Both the position numbers and the translations under genes were made by a program. DNA of 64,000 nt from an uncultured bacterium. Lineage in GTDB: Bacteria > Bacteroidota > Bacteroidia > Bacteroidales > Marinifilaceae. A model generated the notes under the pieces. It ran no database searches. It saw only the letters and a program-made list of their open reading frames with translations, and was not told where the DNA came from. Shown here in pieces: positions 41,732-49,672 of the stretch (positions are counted from its first letter, which is position 1; every line of letters begins with the position of its first letter). The DNA lies in NCBI GenBank assembly GCA_905216195.1, contig CAJMSX010000013.1:1-64000 (forward strand). Direction: 5' to 3'.

Positions 41732-43612
41732 ATGAGAATATTAGGAACGGTGATTTTATTGATAATAGCCCTGAGTACTCAGGCAATTCCCGCTCAGGCA
41801 AAGAAGAGGACTGCGGTGCCGATCGAACGGGCAGAACCCCTGAATTGGTGGATAGGGATGAAAAATCCTGTTTTTCAATTGATGCTATATGGAAAGAACA
41901 TAGCCGATTACCGGCCGGAAATTGATTATCCCGGCGTGCGTATCGAACGGGTGGTTACCACGGTAAACCCGAATTATCAATTTATTTACTTCCGGATGGA
42001 TAAAACCGCCCGGCCCGGGGAAATGACTATCTTTTTTAAAAAAGGGGAGAAGACGGCGTTTACCTGGAAATATCCCTTACTGGAACGGCGGGAAGGGTCG
42101 GAGGACCGGGAGGGGTTCAGTAATGCGGATGCCATGTATTTGCTGATGCCCGATCGTTTTTCCAACGGAAATCCCGCTAACGACAGCCGGCCCGAAGTAA
42201 CGGAAAAAGCCGATAGGAAAAATCCGGACGGTCGTCACGGGGGCGATATCCAGGGGATTATCGACCGGTTGGACTATTTAAAAGAACTGGGTATAACCGC
42301 CATTTGGAGTACACCTCTGATGGAGGATAATATGCCTGCTGTTTCTTATCACACGTATGCCATTACCGATTATTATAAAATCGATCCCCGGTACGGAACC
42401 AACGAAGATTACAAACGTCTTTCTGCCGAAGCGAAAAAGCGGGGCATCAAGCTGGTAATGGATGTGGTGACGAATCACAGCGGTTTGGCTCATTGGTGGA
42501 TGAAAGATCTGCCTTCTCCCGATTGGATTCATCAGTTCGATCGTTTTACCCGTTCGAATTTCCGCATCGGTACGGTTCAGGATCCTTATGCTTCGGAAGC
42601 GGATAAAAAATTAAATACGGAAGGTTGGTTCGATACTTCTATGCCGGATTTGAATCAGCATAATCCTTTGTTGATGGATTACCTGATTCAGAATGCCATT
42701 TGGTGGATCGAATATGCCGATCTGGGTGGTTTGCGTATAGATACTTATCCTTACAATCATAAGGAACCCATGGCGGAGTTCAACCGGCGGATTATAACCG
42801 AGTATCCCGGTTTCAACATCGTAGGGGAAGCCTGGGTTCATGAACCCGTGGAAGTGGCCTACTGGCAAAAGGATGCTCTGAATGCCGACGGTTTCAATTC
42901 AGAACTGCCTACCGTTATGGACTTCCCGCTTTTGGACGCTTTGACCGTTTTTACGGGAGAGGAACAGGGATGGGACAAGGGCGTGATGCGGCCTTATTTT
43001 GTATTCAGTAAAGATTATCTCTATCCTTATCCGTATAATTTGCTGATCTTTGCCGATAATCACGATACGGAACGGATCTGGGAAGTGTTGGACGGAGATA
43101 TCGATAAATTTAAATTGATCTTTACGCTTTTGGCGACAACCCGGGGTATTCCTCAAATCTACTACGGAACCGAAATCATAATGCGGGGTAAAAAACTGCA
43201 CGGGACGGACGGAGATATCCGGAAAGATTTTCCGGGAGGATGGCCCGGAGATGCGGTAAATGCGTTTACGGCCGAAGGGCGTACTGCCGAGCAGAACGAA
43301 GTGTTCGATTTTATGAAAAAACTGTTGAACTGGCGAAAAGAAAATCCCGTTATTCATACCGGGAATTTCAAGCATTTTGTTCCGGAAAACAATGTGTATG
43401 TGTATTTTAGGTATAATGACGATAAAACGGTAATGGTTGTGCTGAATAATGACGATGAAAAAGAGAAGGTGTTGGATATGAATCGTTTTGCTGAAATGTT
43501 GGACGGTTTCCAGGGAGGCAAGGATGTGATCAGCGGACGGGAAATCCACGGATTACAACAGACGCTGACGATTCCGGCTAAAACCGCTCTGGTTATCGAA
43601 CTGCATGAATAA
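41732..43612 (+). CDS. SusA-like GH13 neopullulanase/cyclomaltodextrinase
   Basis: About 626 residues from ATG 41732, chosen because it begins a good signal peptide (MRILGTVILLIIALSTQAIPAQA); the longer frame from 41702 adds ten residues that spoil it. Cyc-maltodextrinase N-terminal Ig-like domain (PLNWWIGMKNPVFQLMLYG), GH13 barrel with Asp337 in GLRIDTYPY, Glu366 in IVGEAWVH and Asp445 in DNHDTER, plus MPDRFSNGNPANDS and YHTYAITDYYKIDPRYGT, then a C-terminal beta domain. No lipobox, so a soluble periplasmic enzyme. It should break imported maltodextrins or cyclodextrins to maltose and glucose. It lies 75 bases after GH65 and is probably in the same operon. Confidence 0.93.
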   Translation: MRILGTVILLIIALSTQAIPAQAKKRTAVPIERAEPLNWWIGMKNPVFQLMLYGKNIADYRPEIDYPGVRIERVVTTVNPNYQFIYFRMDKTARPGEMTIFFKKGEKTAFTWKYPLLERREGSEDREGFSNADAMYLLMPDRFSNGNPANDSRPEVTEKADRKNPDGRHGGDIQGIIDRLDYLKELGITAIWSTPLMEDNMPAVSYHTYAITDYYKIDPRYGTNEDYKRLSAEAKKRGIKLVMDVVTNHSGLAHWWMKDLPSPDWIHQFDRFTRSNFRIGTVQDPYASEADKKLNTEGWFDTSMPDLNQHNPLLMDYLIQNAIWWIEYADLGGLRIDTYPYNHKEPMAEFNRRIITEYPGFNIVGEAWVHEPVEVAYWQKDALNADGFNSELPTVMDFPLLDALTVFTGEEQGWDKGVMRPYFVFSKDYLYPYPYNLLIFADNHDTERIWEVLDGDIDKFKLIFTLLATTRGIPQIYYGTEIIMRGKKLHGTDGDIRKDFPGGWPGDAVNAFTAEGRTAEQNEVFDFMKKLLNWRKENPVIHTGNFKHFVPENNVYVYFRYNDDKTVMVVLNNDDEKEKVLDMNRFAEMLDGFQGGKDVISGREIHGLQQTLTIPAKTALVIELHE

Positions 43613-43757
43613 ACAAAAATTGCAGGAGGGGTGTGTGAAAGTAAACCGGATTTTTTCCGTTTATTGAAGTCCGGAAAGAAAAAATACGGATTCAAAAGCC
43701 TGATGCCGGCGGATGCCCATTGGTTTTTTCTTTCCGAGACCTTTTAAAAATAAGGGT

Positions 43758-45110
43758 ATGTATAAATCTATTATATTTTTAGTTATGAGCTTATTAACGG
43801 TAACGTGTGGTATAAATCAGAAAGAGAAACAGGCGGGGCGGGAGATAACACCTCGGACCGTATCCTGGGCGGAAAACGCTTCTATTTACGAGGTAAATAT
43901 TCGCCAATATACTCCGGAAGGAACTTTTAAAGCATTTGCTGCCCATCTGCCGCGTTTGAAGGCTTTGGGTGTGGATATACTTTGGTTTATGCCGGTTACT
44001 CCTATTTCCGAAGCCCGGCGGAAAGGAAGCCTGGGCAGTTATTATGCCGTGCGGGATTACCGTAAGGTTAATCCCGAATACGGGACGTTGGAGGATTTCC
44101 GTCAATTGGTGAAGGAAGCCCATCGGCTGGGTTTTCATGTCCTTGTAGACTGGGTGGCTAATCATACCGGTTGGGATAATCCGCTGATCGAACAACATCC
44201 GGATTGGTATACACACAAAGACGGAAAAATCGTCAGTCCGGTCGAAGACTGGAGTGATGTTGCCGATCTGAACTATGATAACCGGGAGATGCGGAATTAT
44301 ATGATCGAAAGCCTGAAGTTTTGGATAAAAGAAACCGATATCGACGGTTTCCGTTGTGATATGGCGGCTATGGTGCCCACCGATTTCTGGGAGGAGGCCC
44401 GTTTGGAACTGGACCGGGTAAAGCCGGTATTTATGTTAGCGGAGGCTTGGGAACCGGCTTTGACGGAGAAAGCTTTCGATGCCTGCTACGGTTGGGATTT
44501 GCATCACCTGATGAACGATCTGGCAAAAGGACGGAAGGACGGAACCGCTTTATATTCCTATTTTCACAAAGTGGATACCCTGTATCCGGCTCGTACGATG
44601 ATTTTGAATTTCATCGATAATCATGACGAAAACTCCTGGCAGGGAAGCGTGAAGGAAAGAATGGGAGAGGCACACCGGGTATATGCGGTGATGACTTATA
44701 CCGTTCCGGGAATTCCCTTGATGTATACCGGTCAGGAAGCGGGTCTGGACAAACGATTGGCTTTTTTCGAAAAAGATTCCGTAGATTGGAGCAAATCTCC
44801 GGAATTAGCTGATTTTTACCGGAAACTGAATACGCTGAAACGCGATTGCCCGGCTTTGGCAGCCGGGGAAGATAAAGGGGAGTTTACGATTCTCCGGCAT
44901 GATAACGAAAAACATATTTTTGCTTTCGAAAGGAAAAAAGGGAGTCAGGTCCTTTTCGTCGCTTTAAATCTGACTGCCGAAAATCAGGAATTGAAGTTGG
45001 ACGAACCCCGGAAAGGAGCGTTTACGGATTATTTCGAAGGGAAGGAAATTCCCGTATTACATACCTTGTTTTTACCCGCGAACGGTTACCGGGTATTGGT
45101 GAAACGCTAA
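43758..45110 (+). CDS. GH13 alpha-amylase-family lipoprotein, paralogue of the gene at 23178
   Basis: About 450 residues from ATG 43758, which starts a lipoprotein signal (MYKSIIFLVMSLLTVTC, Cys17); the frame is open back to 43713 but the extra residues are not signal-like. GH13 marks: SIYEVNIRQYTPEGTFKAF, Asp201 in FRCDMAAM, Glu229 in MLAEAWEP, Asp290 in DNHDENSW. Residues after Cys (GINQK) are not acidic, so it probably faces the periplasm. It is very similar along its length to the enzyme at 23178-24551. It ends the maltose operon, with a strong terminator behind it. Confidence 0.92.
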   Translation: MYKSIIFLVMSLLTVTCGINQKEKQAGREITPRTVSWAENASIYEVNIRQYTPEGTFKAFAAHLPRLKALGVDILWFMPVTPISEARRKGSLGSYYAVRDYRKVNPEYGTLEDFRQLVKEAHRLGFHVLVDWVANHTGWDNPLIEQHPDWYTHKDGKIVSPVEDWSDVADLNYDNREMRNYMIESLKFWIKETDIDGFRCDMAAMVPTDFWEEARLELDRVKPVFMLAEAWEPALTEKAFDACYGWDLHHLMNDLAKGRKDGTALYSYFHKVDTLYPARTMILNFIDNHDENSWQGSVKERMGEAHRVYAVMTYTVPGIPLMYTGQEAGLDKRLAFFEKDSVDWSKSPELADFYRKLNTLKRDCPALAAGEDKGEFTILRHDNEKHIFAFERKKGSQVLFVALNLTAENQELKLDEPRKGAFTDYFEGKEIPVLHTLFLPANGYRVLVKR

Positions 45111-45128
45111 CTGTTTAAATCAGGCTGA

Positions 45129-45166
45129 AGGGGAAGGGTGCGGTATCAGACCGGTACCCTTTCCCT
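45129..45166 (+). terminator. strong terminator hairpin of the maltose operon
   Basis: AGGGGAAGGGT (45129-45139) pairs with ACCCTTTCCCT (45156-45166) with one G-T pair, and an inner CGGT/ACCG stem extends it around the loop ATCAG. It begins 18 bases after the last stop codon and is followed by GAATTTAT. Confidence 0.7.
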
Positions 45167-45321
45167 GAATTTATCCGGTTTCCCTTGTTTCGCCCGGGAA
45201 CAGCTCCTCTGTATTTCGGGGGCCCTTTCGTTCATTTCCGTCTATTTTTGCTGCCTATGCCCGGATTTTGCCGATGCGGTCCGGTCCGATCGAGGAGATT
45301 CGGAAGGGTATTTCGTATACG

Positions 45322-45352
45322 GTTGGAAAAGAGGGGAAAATGTATATCTTTG
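45322..45352 (+). promoter_or_regulatory. promoter of the DUF2975 operon
   Basis: GTTG at 45322-45325 and TATCTTTG at 45345-45352 with a 19-base spacer match the Bacteroidetes consensus; the ATG at 45383 is 30 bases downstream. Confidence 0.7.
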
Positions 45353-45382
45353 CCTATTCATTAACGATAATTATTTATTGAT

Positions 45383-46021
45383 ATGGGAAAAATAGAGAGG
45401 ACCTTAAAACGTCTCCGGATCGTTTATTATATTTTATTGATAGTCATCGGAATTTCTATTTATCAGACGCTCGGTCCGGCTCTACGCAGTGCGAGTTTAA
45501 AAAGTGAGCAATCCCGGGATATGTTGGATGTGGACAATCTTTCTTTGCGGGAGCCGGGAAAAGAGCTGTTCGTATCCTCCGACAGTGCGATTCAGATCCG
45601 GTTAAGCGGTTTTCAGGCCAACATCCGGAAGGGAACCGAGGTTTTGCGACCTTGGGAGTTGATCGTAATGGGGGCGGCCCGGATCGTGGGCGTGCTGGGT
45701 TTTTTGATTTTTCTGCTGATTTTTGTTTATTCTCTCTATACCATTACCCGTTCTATTTTCCGGAAGGACATTTTCAACAAGCGTACGATTATAACCTGTA
45801 AGTTGTTGGCTTTGTTTTGGTTAATCACTTTTTTGGGGGTGAAAACAAGTGTTTATTTCGAAAAACTGGCGGCTTCGCGGGCCTTGGATACGATCGGTTG
45901 GCCGGTGGATGTGCATTACTATTTCTCCGGAAGTGTAGTAACGGCTATAATTATTTATATTTTTGCAGAGGTATTATCCGTCGGTTATGAATTGAAAAAG
46001 GAACAGGATTTAACGGTTTAA
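45383..46021 (+). CDS. DUF2975-type four-helix membrane protein
   Basis: A 212-residue protein with membrane helices near 13-32, 95-120, 135-155 and 180-202, ending VLSVGYELKKEQDLTV. This topology and the following small HTH gene match DUF2975 families, where a membrane protein and a Cro/CI-like regulator (YozG-like) are nearly always found together. The role of the pair is not established; a membrane-linked regulatory circuit is a common guess. The HTH gene starts 3 bases after this stop. Confidence 0.75.
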   Translation: MGKIERTLKRLRIVYYILLIVIGISIYQTLGPALRSASLKSEQSRDMLDVDNLSLREPGKELFVSSDSAIQIRLSGFQANIRKGTEVLRPWELIVMGAARIVGVLGFLIFLLIFVYSLYTITRSIFRKDIFNKRTIITCKLLALFWLITFLGVKTSVYFEKLAASRALDTIGWPVDVHYYFSGSVVTAIIIYIFAEVLSVGYELKKEQDLTV

Positions 46022-46024
46022 CTT

Positions 46025-46246
46025 ATGTCTATCGTAGTAAATGTAGATGTTATGATGGCGAAACGTAAGATTTCATTGACGGAATTGTCGGGCCGGGTAG
46101 CTATTATGCCGGCAAACCTGTCTGTTTTGAAGACGGGAAAGGCTAGGGCGATCCGTTTTTCTACTTTAGAAACGCTTTGCAGAGAATTAACTTATCAGCC
46201 CGGCGATGTATTGGAATATATGCCGGATGCATATCAGAATAAATAA
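46025..46246 (+). CDS. small Cro/CI-type helix-turn-helix regulator
   Basis: A 73-residue protein that is little more than a helix-turn-helix domain (VDVMMAKRKISLTELSGRVAIMPANLSVLKTGKARAIRFSTL, then ETLCRELTYQPGDVLEYM). The ending with CxxLxxQPGDVLEY is typical of the HTH_26 type coupled to DUF2975 proteins. It starts 3 bases after the DUF2975 stop, so the two are translated together. It probably regulates its own operon; targets are unknown. Confidence 0.88.
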   Translation: MSIVVNVDVMMAKRKISLTELSGRVAIMPANLSVLKTGKARAIRFSTLETLCRELTYQPGDVLEYMPDAYQNK

Positions 46247-46262
46247 AAATACGGAAAGAAAT

Positions 46263-46679
46263 ATGAAAGAGTATATGTATGAACTGGAGATGAAAGTGCG
46301 TGATTACGAGTGCGACCTCCAGGGTATTGTCAATAATGCCAATTATCAACACTATATGGAACACGCCCGGCATGAATTTTTGGAAAGTGCGGGAGCGAAT
46401 TTCGGAGAGTTGCACCGCAGAAATATCGATGCGGTGGTGGCTAAGGTGGAAATTAATTATAAAGTGTCTTTGACAAGCGGAGATCGTTTTATGGTGGGAC
46501 TCAATATTTGCAGGGAGGGGGTTAAACTGGTTTTTTTCCAGGATATATACCGGCTGCCGGATCATAAGTTATGTGCCCGCGGACGGGTGGAATCGGTCTG
46601 TGTGGTAGACGGACAACTGACCCGGGGAGAATTGTTCGATGAGATTTTTGCCGACTATTTCAAGAAGGATAAAAAATAA
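46263..46679 (+). CDS. acyl-CoA thioesterase of the 4HBT hot-dog family
   Basis: A 138-residue hot-dog protein starting at ATG 46263, just after the HTH gene; a longer frame from 46206 overlaps that gene and is unlikely. The motif VRDYECDLQGIVNNANYQHYMEHARHEF contains the YbgC-type active-site Asp in D.QGIVNN..Y. Such enzymes release acyl groups from CoA; the acyl chain preferred cannot be told. It may be in the DUF2975 operon by position, with no functional link evident. Confidence 0.9.
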   Translation: MKEYMYELEMKVRDYECDLQGIVNNANYQHYMEHARHEFLESAGANFGELHRRNIDAVVAKVEINYKVSLTSGDRFMVGLNICREGVKLVFFQDIYRLPDHKLCARGRVESVCVVDGQLTRGELFDEIFADYFKKDKK

Positions 46680-46734
46680 AAAACGGAAACGGGTCGGTTT
46701 TTTCAGAAAATATTTTTAAAAAAGCGGACAGAAT

Positions 46735-46765
46735 TTTGGCGGAAATAAAAAAAGCACTACATTTG
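46735..46765 (+). promoter_or_regulatory. promoter of tRNA-Val
   Basis: TTTG at 46735-46738 and TACATTTG at 46758-46765 with a 19-base spacer are an exact match to the Bacteroidetes consensus, 24 bases before the mature tRNA. Confidence 0.8.
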
Positions 46766-46788
46766 TCTCCGCAATCGCAAGATCGTCC

Positions 46789-46863
46789 GGGCGCTTAGCT
46801 CAGTTGGTTCAGAGCATCTGGTTTACACCCAGAGGGTCGGGGGTTCGAATCCCTCAGCGCCCA
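46789..46863 (+). tRNA. tRNA-Val (anticodon TAC)
   Basis: Full cloverleaf, 75 bases. The acceptor GGGCGCT pairs with AGCGCCC, discriminator A; D arm TAGCTCAGTTGGTTCAGAGC; anticodon stem TCTGG/CCAGA with loop TTTACAC (anticodon TAC); T arm GGGGG TTCGAAT CCCTC with one G-T pair. CCA is not encoded. Confidence 0.97.
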
Positions 46864-46864
46864 C

Positions 46865-46894
46865 AAAAAAGAAGACTTCAAGTCTTCTTTTTTT
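46865..46894 (+). terminator. intrinsic terminator of tRNA-Val
   Basis: AAAAAAGAAGACT (46865-46877) pairs with AGTCTTCTTTTTT across a 3-base loop and runs into a T tract to 46894, directly after the tRNA. Confidence 0.9.
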
Positions 46895-46941
46895 GTACAC
46901 GGGGACGGGGCAATTGTGCGAAATGCTCTCTCTGTAGGGGT

Positions 46942-48099
46942 TCAATGGGCAACTAGTTTCCCGGTGGTTTTCATCTGTTTGGAAATATATTCCGTAGCGA
47001 AATCCATAAAATGGTGAGTACCTTTAGTCTTTCCGTCGGTCGCCGGCTGAAAATCGGAATGAAACTCCCACCAGAAAATGCCTTTGTAATTTCTCTTTTT
47101 GATCCAGTCCATCTTTTTTTCGAGAGATTTCAGGTTGTCTATGGTGACGAATTCTTTTTTATCGGGGGAAAAGTAGTAGGGAACATTTTGAACCGAATCG
47201 TATTCTTCGGTCCACCCTGCTTTCAGCAAGGGGGGCAGTTCGTTGTAATCGAAGTAGCGGCCGTAGTCTTTCAGGTTTCCTGTTACCCGTAGTCCGGGCA
47301 GGACTCCCTGGTAATAAAATCCGTAACTGGCTAATCCTATACAGAGTTTTTGGGGATCGAATACTCCCCAGCGATTTTCTACAATTTCCTGAATGTGAGC
47401 CAGGGGGGTATTGTGTGTAGCTACTTCCCCCCAGATTCCTCCTCCCATATCATACATCATCAGATTGATCCAGTCTACATAGCGGGATAAAGAATCGGCC
47501 AGGGCGGGAGTGTAGCTATGTCCCGAGTTTAAGGCAGTGGTGAGGTAATATGTTCTCCCATCTTTCCCGGATAAAGCGTCCAGTTCTTTCCGGATATCCT
47601 GCATCAGGAGCAAGTGGAATTCCGGTGTAACGGTTTGTTCCCAGTCTACTTCGACTCCGTCATACTTGTATTTTTGAGCAAATTGTACCATCATGGCGGC
47701 GAATTTTCGGCGTTCTTCCGGTATAGGGACTATCCGGTTGAAATCCGTGCCCGGAAAAGAAATCAGAATTTTGCTTCCGTCTTCGTGGACTTTTCGGATG
47801 AGGGAAGGAACCAGGGCGTTTCCCTGATTACCGGAGGGATAAGAATGATGATTTACGTATTTATCCAGGATGTATTGTTTTTCTTTGGCGAAATCCGCCA
47901 TTTCGAGTTTGGGAGCGGCCATCAGATATACGAACTGAATTTGCCGGAAATCCGATTGGCGGATTTCTTCGGGGTTTTTCAGTCGTCCTCCGACGGAATA
48001 CGTGGCGTGGATAAAACCGTATTTTTCGGGTTTTTCGTGGGTACATCCATATCCGATCAAGAGGAACAACGCGTAAAAAATAAAGGATTCTCTTTTCAT
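46942..48099 (-). CDS. GH18-family glycoside hydrolase lipoprotein
   Basis: A 385-residue lipoprotein (Cys19 in GYGC). The GH18 barrel is marked by ILISFPGTDF and by DGVEVDWE (147-154), where catalytic Glu154 and Asp152 are kept and the middle Asp of DxxDxDxE is Glu150. Later segments WINLMMYDMGGG and KGIFWWEFHSDF are further family regions. GH18 enzymes cut beta-1,4 links next to N-acetylglucosamine, in chitin or N-glycans, by substrate-assisted catalysis. With an adjacent SusC/D pair and hybrid regulator, an endo-beta-N-acetylglucosaminidase working on host N-glycans is likely, but chitin-type substrates remain possible. Last gene of the operon; 11 bases after the arylsulfotransferase-like gene. 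Confidence 0.9.
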   Translation of the reverse strand: MKRESFIFYALFLLIGYGCTHEKPEKYGFIHATYSVGGRLKNPEEIRQSDFRQIQFVYLMAAPKLEMADFAKEKQYILDKYVNHHSYPSGNQGNALVPSLIRKVHEDGSKILISFPGTDFNRIVPIPEERRKFAAMMVQFAQKYKYDGVEVDWEQTVTPEFHLLLMQDIRKELDALSGKDGRTYYLTTALNSGHSYTPALADSLSRYVDWINLMMYDMGGGIWGEVATHNTPLAHIQEIVENRWGVFDPQKLCIGLASYGFYYQGVLPGLRVTGNLKDYGRYFDYNELPPLLKAGWTEEYDSVQNVPYYFSPDKKEFVTIDNLKSLEKKMDWIKKRNYKGIFWWEFHSDFQPATDGKTKGTHHFMDFATEYISKQMKTTGKLVAH

Positions 48100-48110
48100 G
48101 GCAGTGGGGG

Positions 48111-49523
48111 TTAATAGTGAATGGCAGGAATGTAATCTGCCCGGAATGATTGGTGCATACTTTTAATAATACGGGATATGTTTCCTTGTAAATCGGTAAA
48201 TACGATCGCTTTCGGAAAGGTGGAGCCGAACATAAGCATCTCTGGACCGATCCATTCCACGCTACTCATATAGGGAGAACTGTATTCAGCGGGTAAGGAA
48301 ACGTTCAGATCGAGCGTGGCTGTTTTCTGGGTTTCGTTTACGGTAAAGAGGAGGGCCCGGGAGGTGTGGGTATGAATGCCGTTATCGAAGAGCAGAATTT
48401 TATTGTTATCGAGAATTTTAAGACTGTGTAATCCTTGGGTATAGCCTTCCTGTGGAATAGAGATGTTGCCGCCTTTCCCTCCTAATCGGTACATTACTTT
48501 CCCGGTTTTGGCGTTTATTTTCCAGACTTCATTCAGCCAGTTGAATGACATATAAAAGTCGCCGTTTTTATCGAAGCTGACGCAATTGGCATGAAGCCAA
48601 TCGCTCCGTAGAGGTATACCGAAGATATCTTCCATAATGTGGGGATCCTCCTGGGGATTCATTTCTGCAAAGCAGTCCCATTCCCAGGTAAATTTTCCGT
48701 TGAGGTCCATCACGGTGAGGCCGTCTCCGAATACGGTTTCTTCGGCCGTTCCGCCTTGGGCGGTTAAATCGAACGGTCGGGGCACATAATTGACAAAAAC
48801 CACCTTCCCGTCCGGTAAACGTCGGATGTCGTGGTGGAAGTAACGTTTCCCCAGTTGGGTGTAATCTTTGTGAAAAAGGGTATTTCCGAATAAATCCAGG
48901 ATGAGGATTTCTTGGCCGTTATAAGCGCGGTCGGGATCGGTTCCGATGATGCTGTAAATGGTATTGGTTACGGTATCGAAACTTGCCACTTTTACACCCA
49001 GGCGGGTATTTTCGTACCAGACGACCTTTCCTTCCATATTAATCAGGGTGATATATCCCGGTTGCATATCTCCCCGGGTGAGCATGATATAGCCGGGCAG
49101 ATCTTGTTTGAGGTCGTCTTGTTGCAGGGTATAGGTCGGAACGCCGGAAGGCAGTCTATCCGTCGTAAAGGAATAAATGTCGCTTTCTGTGTAGCGTTGG
49201 CCGCTTCGGGCCAGGATCCGGAACTGATAAACCGTTTCAGCTTCCAGTAGAATCAGGGTGGTTCGGGCTTCAGCTTCTCCTTCCGCTTCTTGAGTTTTAC
49301 GTTTTGTTTCCGGTTCGTTTTCTTTCCAGTATTCGATTTGGTAGGTAGACGGTTCTTTAAAATCGATGCGGATGTCTGTGCGTAGGGCATTACCGGTCTG
49401 TACTTTTGCCGTTATCCGGCTTATTAATTTACCCGGTGCGACGGGTCCGTCGGAATCCTCGTCCTGGCAACAGCAAAAACAAAGGGAGGATACAAGAGTC
49501 AAGATGAGATACAACTTCTTCAT
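48111..49523 (-). CDS. arylsulfotransferase (ASST)-like beta-propeller lipoprotein with N-terminal Fn3-like domain
   Basis: A 470-residue lipoprotein (Cys about 18-19 in LCFCC, then QDEDSDG, a strong surface-export signal). Residues about 35-125 form a fibronectin-III-like domain (VYQFRILARSGQRYTESDIYSF). The rest is an ASST-type six-bladed propeller, with HHDIRRLPDG (His231), DWLHANCVSFDKNGDFYMSF (His311), GKVMYRLGG and QGLHSLKI (His366). Bacterial ASST moves sulfate between phenols with a catalytic histidine; conserved histidines are seen, though equivalence to the E. coli residues was not checked. Inside a SusC/D locus it could instead be a glycan-binding propeller. Confidence 0.8.
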   Translation of the reverse strand: MKKLYLILTLVSSLCFCCCQDEDSDGPVAPGKLISRITAKVQTGNALRTDIRIDFKEPSTYQIEYWKENEPETKRKTQEAEGEAEARTTLILLEAETVYQFRILARSGQRYTESDIYSFTTDRLPSGVPTYTLQQDDLKQDLPGYIMLTRGDMQPGYITLINMEGKVVWYENTRLGVKVASFDTVTNTIYSIIGTDPDRAYNGQEILILDLFGNTLFHKDYTQLGKRYFHHDIRRLPDGKVVFVNYVPRPFDLTAQGGTAEETVFGDGLTVMDLNGKFTWEWDCFAEMNPQEDPHIMEDIFGIPLRSDWLHANCVSFDKNGDFYMSFNWLNEVWKINAKTGKVMYRLGGKGGNISIPQEGYTQGLHSLKILDNNKILLFDNGIHTHTSRALLFTVNETQKTATLDLNVSLPAEYSSPYMSSVEWIGPEMLMFGSTFPKAIVFTDLQGNISRIIKSMHQSFRADYIPAIHY

Positions 49524-49604
49524 AGGAGGTTAAAATTGGGTTATTTTTTCGGTATCTGCGTGTGTTTTCCGGGGTTTCAAGGGATAAAGCCGGGTTTTGC
49601 CGGG

Positions 49605-49634
49605 TTTCAGGACCGGGGTATCCCGATCCTGAAA
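49605..49634 (-). other. hairpin between SusD and ASST-like genes
   Basis: TTTCAGGA (49605-49612) pairs with TCCTGAAA (49627-49634), and an inner CGGG/CCCG stem extends it. It lies in the 149-base gap between the genes. No T run follows, so it may be an mRNA processing or stability element; the gap has no other visible feature. Confidence 0.45.
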
Positions 49635-49672
49635 GTCTTTTTGGATAGCGGTCTCCGGCTTTTCCCGGTTTG

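Noticed and set aside
45138..45395. Open frame of 85 codons after the maltose operon
   Set aside because: It covers the terminator and the promoter of the next operon and has no family features.
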